The translations under genes and the position numbers were made by a program. A stretch of DNA of 64,000 bases from Candidatus Poseidonia sp. (GTDB lineage Archaea > Thermoplasmatota > Poseidoniia > Poseidoniales > Poseidoniaceae): contig JADHPT010000008.1 of assembly GCA_016778305.1 (NCBI GenBank), positions 22,560 to 86,559 on the forward strand. The letters run 5' to 3'. The notes beneath the pieces are model-generated. The model was given only the letters and a program-made list of their open reading frames with translations, ran no database searches and had not been told where the DNA came from. Shown here in pieces: positions 62,701 to 64,000 of this stretch. Position 1 is the first letter of the stretch, and every line of letters starts with the position of its first letter.

Positions 62701-63227
62701 GAATCACCGATAATGATGCTGACCTCGTGGGCAAAACCGTGACCTACACCTTCCGAACAGAAGGCGTTCACTCCGTCCGAGTGATGGCATGGGACGAAGA
62801 TCCTGAGCGCCCAGGTTCAAAGGTCATTACCTTCGCCATTTCACCCGCAGATCGTACGCCTTTGGAAAACATGGGCGCTGCATTGGTCGGTGAAGAAGCA
62901 AACCCTGTCGCTCAAATCGGCTTGCTCGTCACCCTTCTGCTCATCCTGACCCTGCTGACCCGTCGCAAACGACCAAAGGCAGAAGAAACGGATATTTGGG
63001 ACCAAGTCTCCACCGCTCTTGCAGGTGACCACCAAGAAAACCGTGATGACCATATCAGCCGCAAGAAACCCGAAGGGCCTCCGCCAGGCTATCTCTTTGA
63101 ATCCAATTCACTCGGCCATCCAACTCAGGGACCACCTCCGATTCCAGAGGAAGGATTACCGGAAGGGTGGACCACTGAACAATGGAGTTACTACGGGCAA
63201 CAGTGGTTGGATTCCCAAGAGACATGA
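59709..63227 (+). CDS. giant surface protein with GDxW domain, PKD-like repeats and Trp-rich tail
   Basis: 1172 residues from ATG 59709, with GGAG at 59697-59700. Signal peptide RTLPFALVLLLLLNLVPV. An N-terminal domain carries PTWRIGDRWIY (about residues 59-69) and, about 135 residues on, YDFPIRVDERW. Cys pairs and Ig/CARDB-like modules follow (about 330-560), then PKD-like repeats (VLIVWDIDVNDDSNEDG-like Ca loops such as DIDPSMDSNDIGSADDD). A single helix (IGLLVTLLLILTLLT) near residue 1070 precedes a cytosolic tail ending in LPEGWTTEQWSYYGQQWL. Function unknown. It is followed 47 bases later by a paralogue. Confidence 0.8.
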   Translation: MFSRFRGGIMGESLWRRTLPFALVLLLLLNLVPVEHPEALDDSTAHRSSAGDPGVSDVPTWRIGDRWIYAGTFDPTILVTDTGVEATVGEIQGDTTVEVTGISTQNVDTMSVLAYTLRTSANFDKSGVSLEGYAGNVYIQFTQTEYLRVSDLSPIRSDLDLYIRFVPSGISFLEQLLGDITITTTYSPVNENYDFPIRVDERWTTTTTSYSQWSGQSDYITPFPPPETDTNTTTWVVTNTGKPYNDIGQTIDYGGCNESYEMTSINSDGISEGYRWYCPEVRNYAWLHTSDDIGLTIDFKLKRYDPVGATGVEPYTNPGLRSECLEVVPERSITALNTPMEVWVNASSSCFLNTAGLSLELHHEVEGFVTALTTAANGSAWTTIDIGDALDSSATQLDYASHGLVAKSGDKVGAATVTLDEYLVGLDVFADEEATVILRKRCTDDVCVTTPLNALSGFNVLPGDYLDIELAFNNRGITTSAATDARLTTPDGLETTITLPALQTYQSHKLFQNWTVPEDAAIGSLQVLWEADISGINTADADLQNNLGTIELFVGRLPTPLAAEATGLTRETILLNASESFDEDGGEVSCEFYVPFDDGTRTWDYERIDSPSCLLNYTWIDDGVYPVEITVEDEERDETVLILNVSVENRAPKIEVRSQRTEAKVEYPITLYAYANDSDSEEVWPGVVDIYWPGANCKEGYYTRVCTTTATTEGWKAFTAIGTDDDRATASATFDVKFTNIHPHSINIQMIDNDGPIIMDAQDTWHVDEDQAVTVKGQAQDSVDDIEDLTHTWWPDDAQPSLIRVFDGRTSEFEMVWLEAGLHKMRLEVTDSEGASSGVEERWVSVRNVPPIIEPIPSVLPIAEGQTISVSGSATDTPSDAETLIKCWDIDPSMDSNDIGSADDDCDVVGDNLTISWNRSGIHKLVYHVTDNDGAHTSEVLVVQVLNTPPIVRTASVACIAYEPCLLDASSTIDALNDIQGLTVVWDIDVNDDSNEDGITDNDADLVGKTVTYTFRTEGVHSVRVMAWDEDPERPGSKVITFAISPADRTPLENMGAALVGEEANPVAQIGLLVTLLLILTLLTRRKRPKAEETDIWDQVSTALAGDHQENRDDHISRKKPEGPPPGYLFESNSLGHPTQGPPPIPEEGLPEGWTTEQWSYYGQQWLDSQET

Positions 63228-63274
63228 TACGAGGAAGGACATTCTCTTTTGTAGAAGAACATTCACCACTGTAC

Positions 63275-64000
63275 ATGAACAGAGCCTCCGTGAAGGCAGT
63301 CCTCCTCGTCACCCTCTTCGTGATGACCTCAGCCTTGACCATGGTTGAATCATCCGTCCAACTCGAAGACGAATTGTTGACCCGTGAAACCCAAAGCGGG
63401 GCGACCGGAGTCGTTGATGTCCCAACCCACCGCATTGGGGACCGATGGGTCTACGATACGAAATTTGACGTTGCTCAACTCCTCGCACAAGCAAATGTTT
63501 CAGCATCACTCAATGCACTCACTGGAGACACAAGAAACGAAGTTGTTGACATTTTTTATGAAACAGACACCAACGGAGACACGGTCTTGGCATATGAAAT
63601 TGAAATTGACGGAACGTTCAGTTCAGGTAATAGTGGCGCGACGCTCGATGGAGTCACTGGACGATTGACGATTGGCTACGAGGGTGTTGACATCTTGCGC
63701 GCCCGGGACCTAGCAACGATCACAAGCGACTTTACTCTCGACGTTAACTTCGCACCTTTGAACCTTGGATTCCTCAACCGAAATTTAGGTGTTGTGACCT
63801 TTGATAACACGTACACACCACCCAAAGAGCGTCATGACTTCCCGTTGAGAAACGGAGATCGGTGGTACATGCCCTTCACGGCGGAAACTGAAGTTACAGG
63901 TTCCTCCGATTACTTTGACCCCTCCGAATTTGACTCGGAAGAAGATGAAAACAATTCCTGGCAGGTCATCAAGAACGAGGCTCCTGTTGAAGACGGGGCG
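63275..64000 (+). CDS. surface protein, paralogue of the preceding gene (partial)
   Basis: From ATG 63275 the frame is open to the right edge: 242 codons, 3' end outside the window. Signal peptide VKAVLLVTLFVMTSALTMV. The N-terminal domain aligns with that of the preceding protein: DVPTHRIGDRWVYDTKFD against DVPTWRIGDRWIYAGTFD, LRARDLATITSDFTLDV against LRVSDLSPIRSDLDLYI, and RHDFPLRNGDRWYMPF against NYDFPIRVDERWTTTT. This indicates tandem duplication followed by divergence. Function unknown. Confidence 0.75.
   Translation, partial: MNRASVKAVLLVTLFVMTSALTMVESSVQLEDELLTRETQSGATGVVDVPTHRIGDRWVYDTKFDVAQLLAQANVSASLNALTGDTRNEVVDIFYETDTNGDTVLAYEIEIDGTFSSGNSGATLDGVTGRLTIGYEGVDILRARDLATITSDFTLDVNFAPLNLGFLNRNLGVVTFDNTYTPPKERHDFPLRNGDRWYMPFTAETEVTGSSDYFDPSEFDSEEDENNSWQVIKNEAPVEDGA

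Noticed and set aside
1..64000. tRNA, rRNA, insertion sequences, prophage
   Set aside because: Gaps are all under about 170 bases and none shows a cloverleaf, conserved rRNA stretch, transposase or integrase; the viral-like piece in ArlF is an isolated domain, not a prophage.

Overview
The window looks like chromosome of a mesophilic euryarchaeon. The best guess is marine Group II (Candidatus Poseidoniales). Archaeal hallmarks are a TATA-binding protein gene with its own textbook TATA box, an archaellum (archaeal flagellum) gene cluster with two archaellins, a mevalonate kinase and an archaeal-type aconitase X. G+C appears close to 50 percent, spacing is tight, many genes overlap by 4 to 35 bases, and secreted or lipoprotein genes with Ig-like, PKD-like or other repeats are very frequent, as in planktonic surface-ocean archaea. 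The lineage call is inference; the domain Archaea is firm. No rRNA, tRNA, CRISPR array, insertion sequence or prophage was seen, and no gene-free stretch exceeds about 170 bases.

Layout. 1-8.3 kb: household genes (glutaredoxin, alpha/beta hydrolase, lipoprotein, membrane pyrophosphatase, NifU-like protein, PHP-type DNA polymerase X, endonuclease III). 8.3-22.6 kb, all on the minus strand: an archaellum locus. In transcription order it runs: a basic 163-codon protein, a 1637-codon repeat protein with a membrane C-terminus, a coiled-coil plus beta-sandwich protein, two archaellins, a candidate ArlC/D/E protein, ArlF, ArlG, ArlH, ArlI, ArlJ and a small membrane protein. 22.7-24.5 kb: peroxiredoxin, acetyltransferase, flavin reductase. 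24.5-27.3 kb: fused aconitase X and a sugar epimerase. 27.4-37.3 kb: a membrane-anchored repeat protein, tRNA hydroxylation protein, NAD synthetase and a 1.7k-residue surface protein. 37.4-45.4 kb: isoleucyl-tRNA synthetase, a binding-protein-like protein, a lipoprotein and a MutS-family ATPase. 45.4-54.1 kb: S15 peptidase lipoprotein, thioredoxin, anchored amidohydrolase, cysteinyl-tRNA synthetase, SDR enzyme, membrane protein and thioredoxin-like lipoprotein. 54.1-59.0 kb: a frameshifted LysE-type exporter, MutY, a fused Fe-S oxidoreductase and mevalonate kinase. 59.0-64 kb: TBP and two tandem surface-protein paralogues, the last running off the end.

How it fits together. The genes suggest an aerobic, motile heterotroph. 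Secreted peptidase, amidohydrolase and repeat proteins face the outside. The Fe-S oxidoreductase probably passes electrons from flavoproteins to quinone, pyrophosphatase recovers energy from pyrophosphate, and isoprenoid lipids come from mevalonate. The most unusual items are a viral-tail-like beta repeat inserted in a hairpin of the stator protein ArlF, the non-canonical genes embedded at the head of the archaellum locus, and a secreted family sharing paired GDxW motifs that recurs three times in the window.
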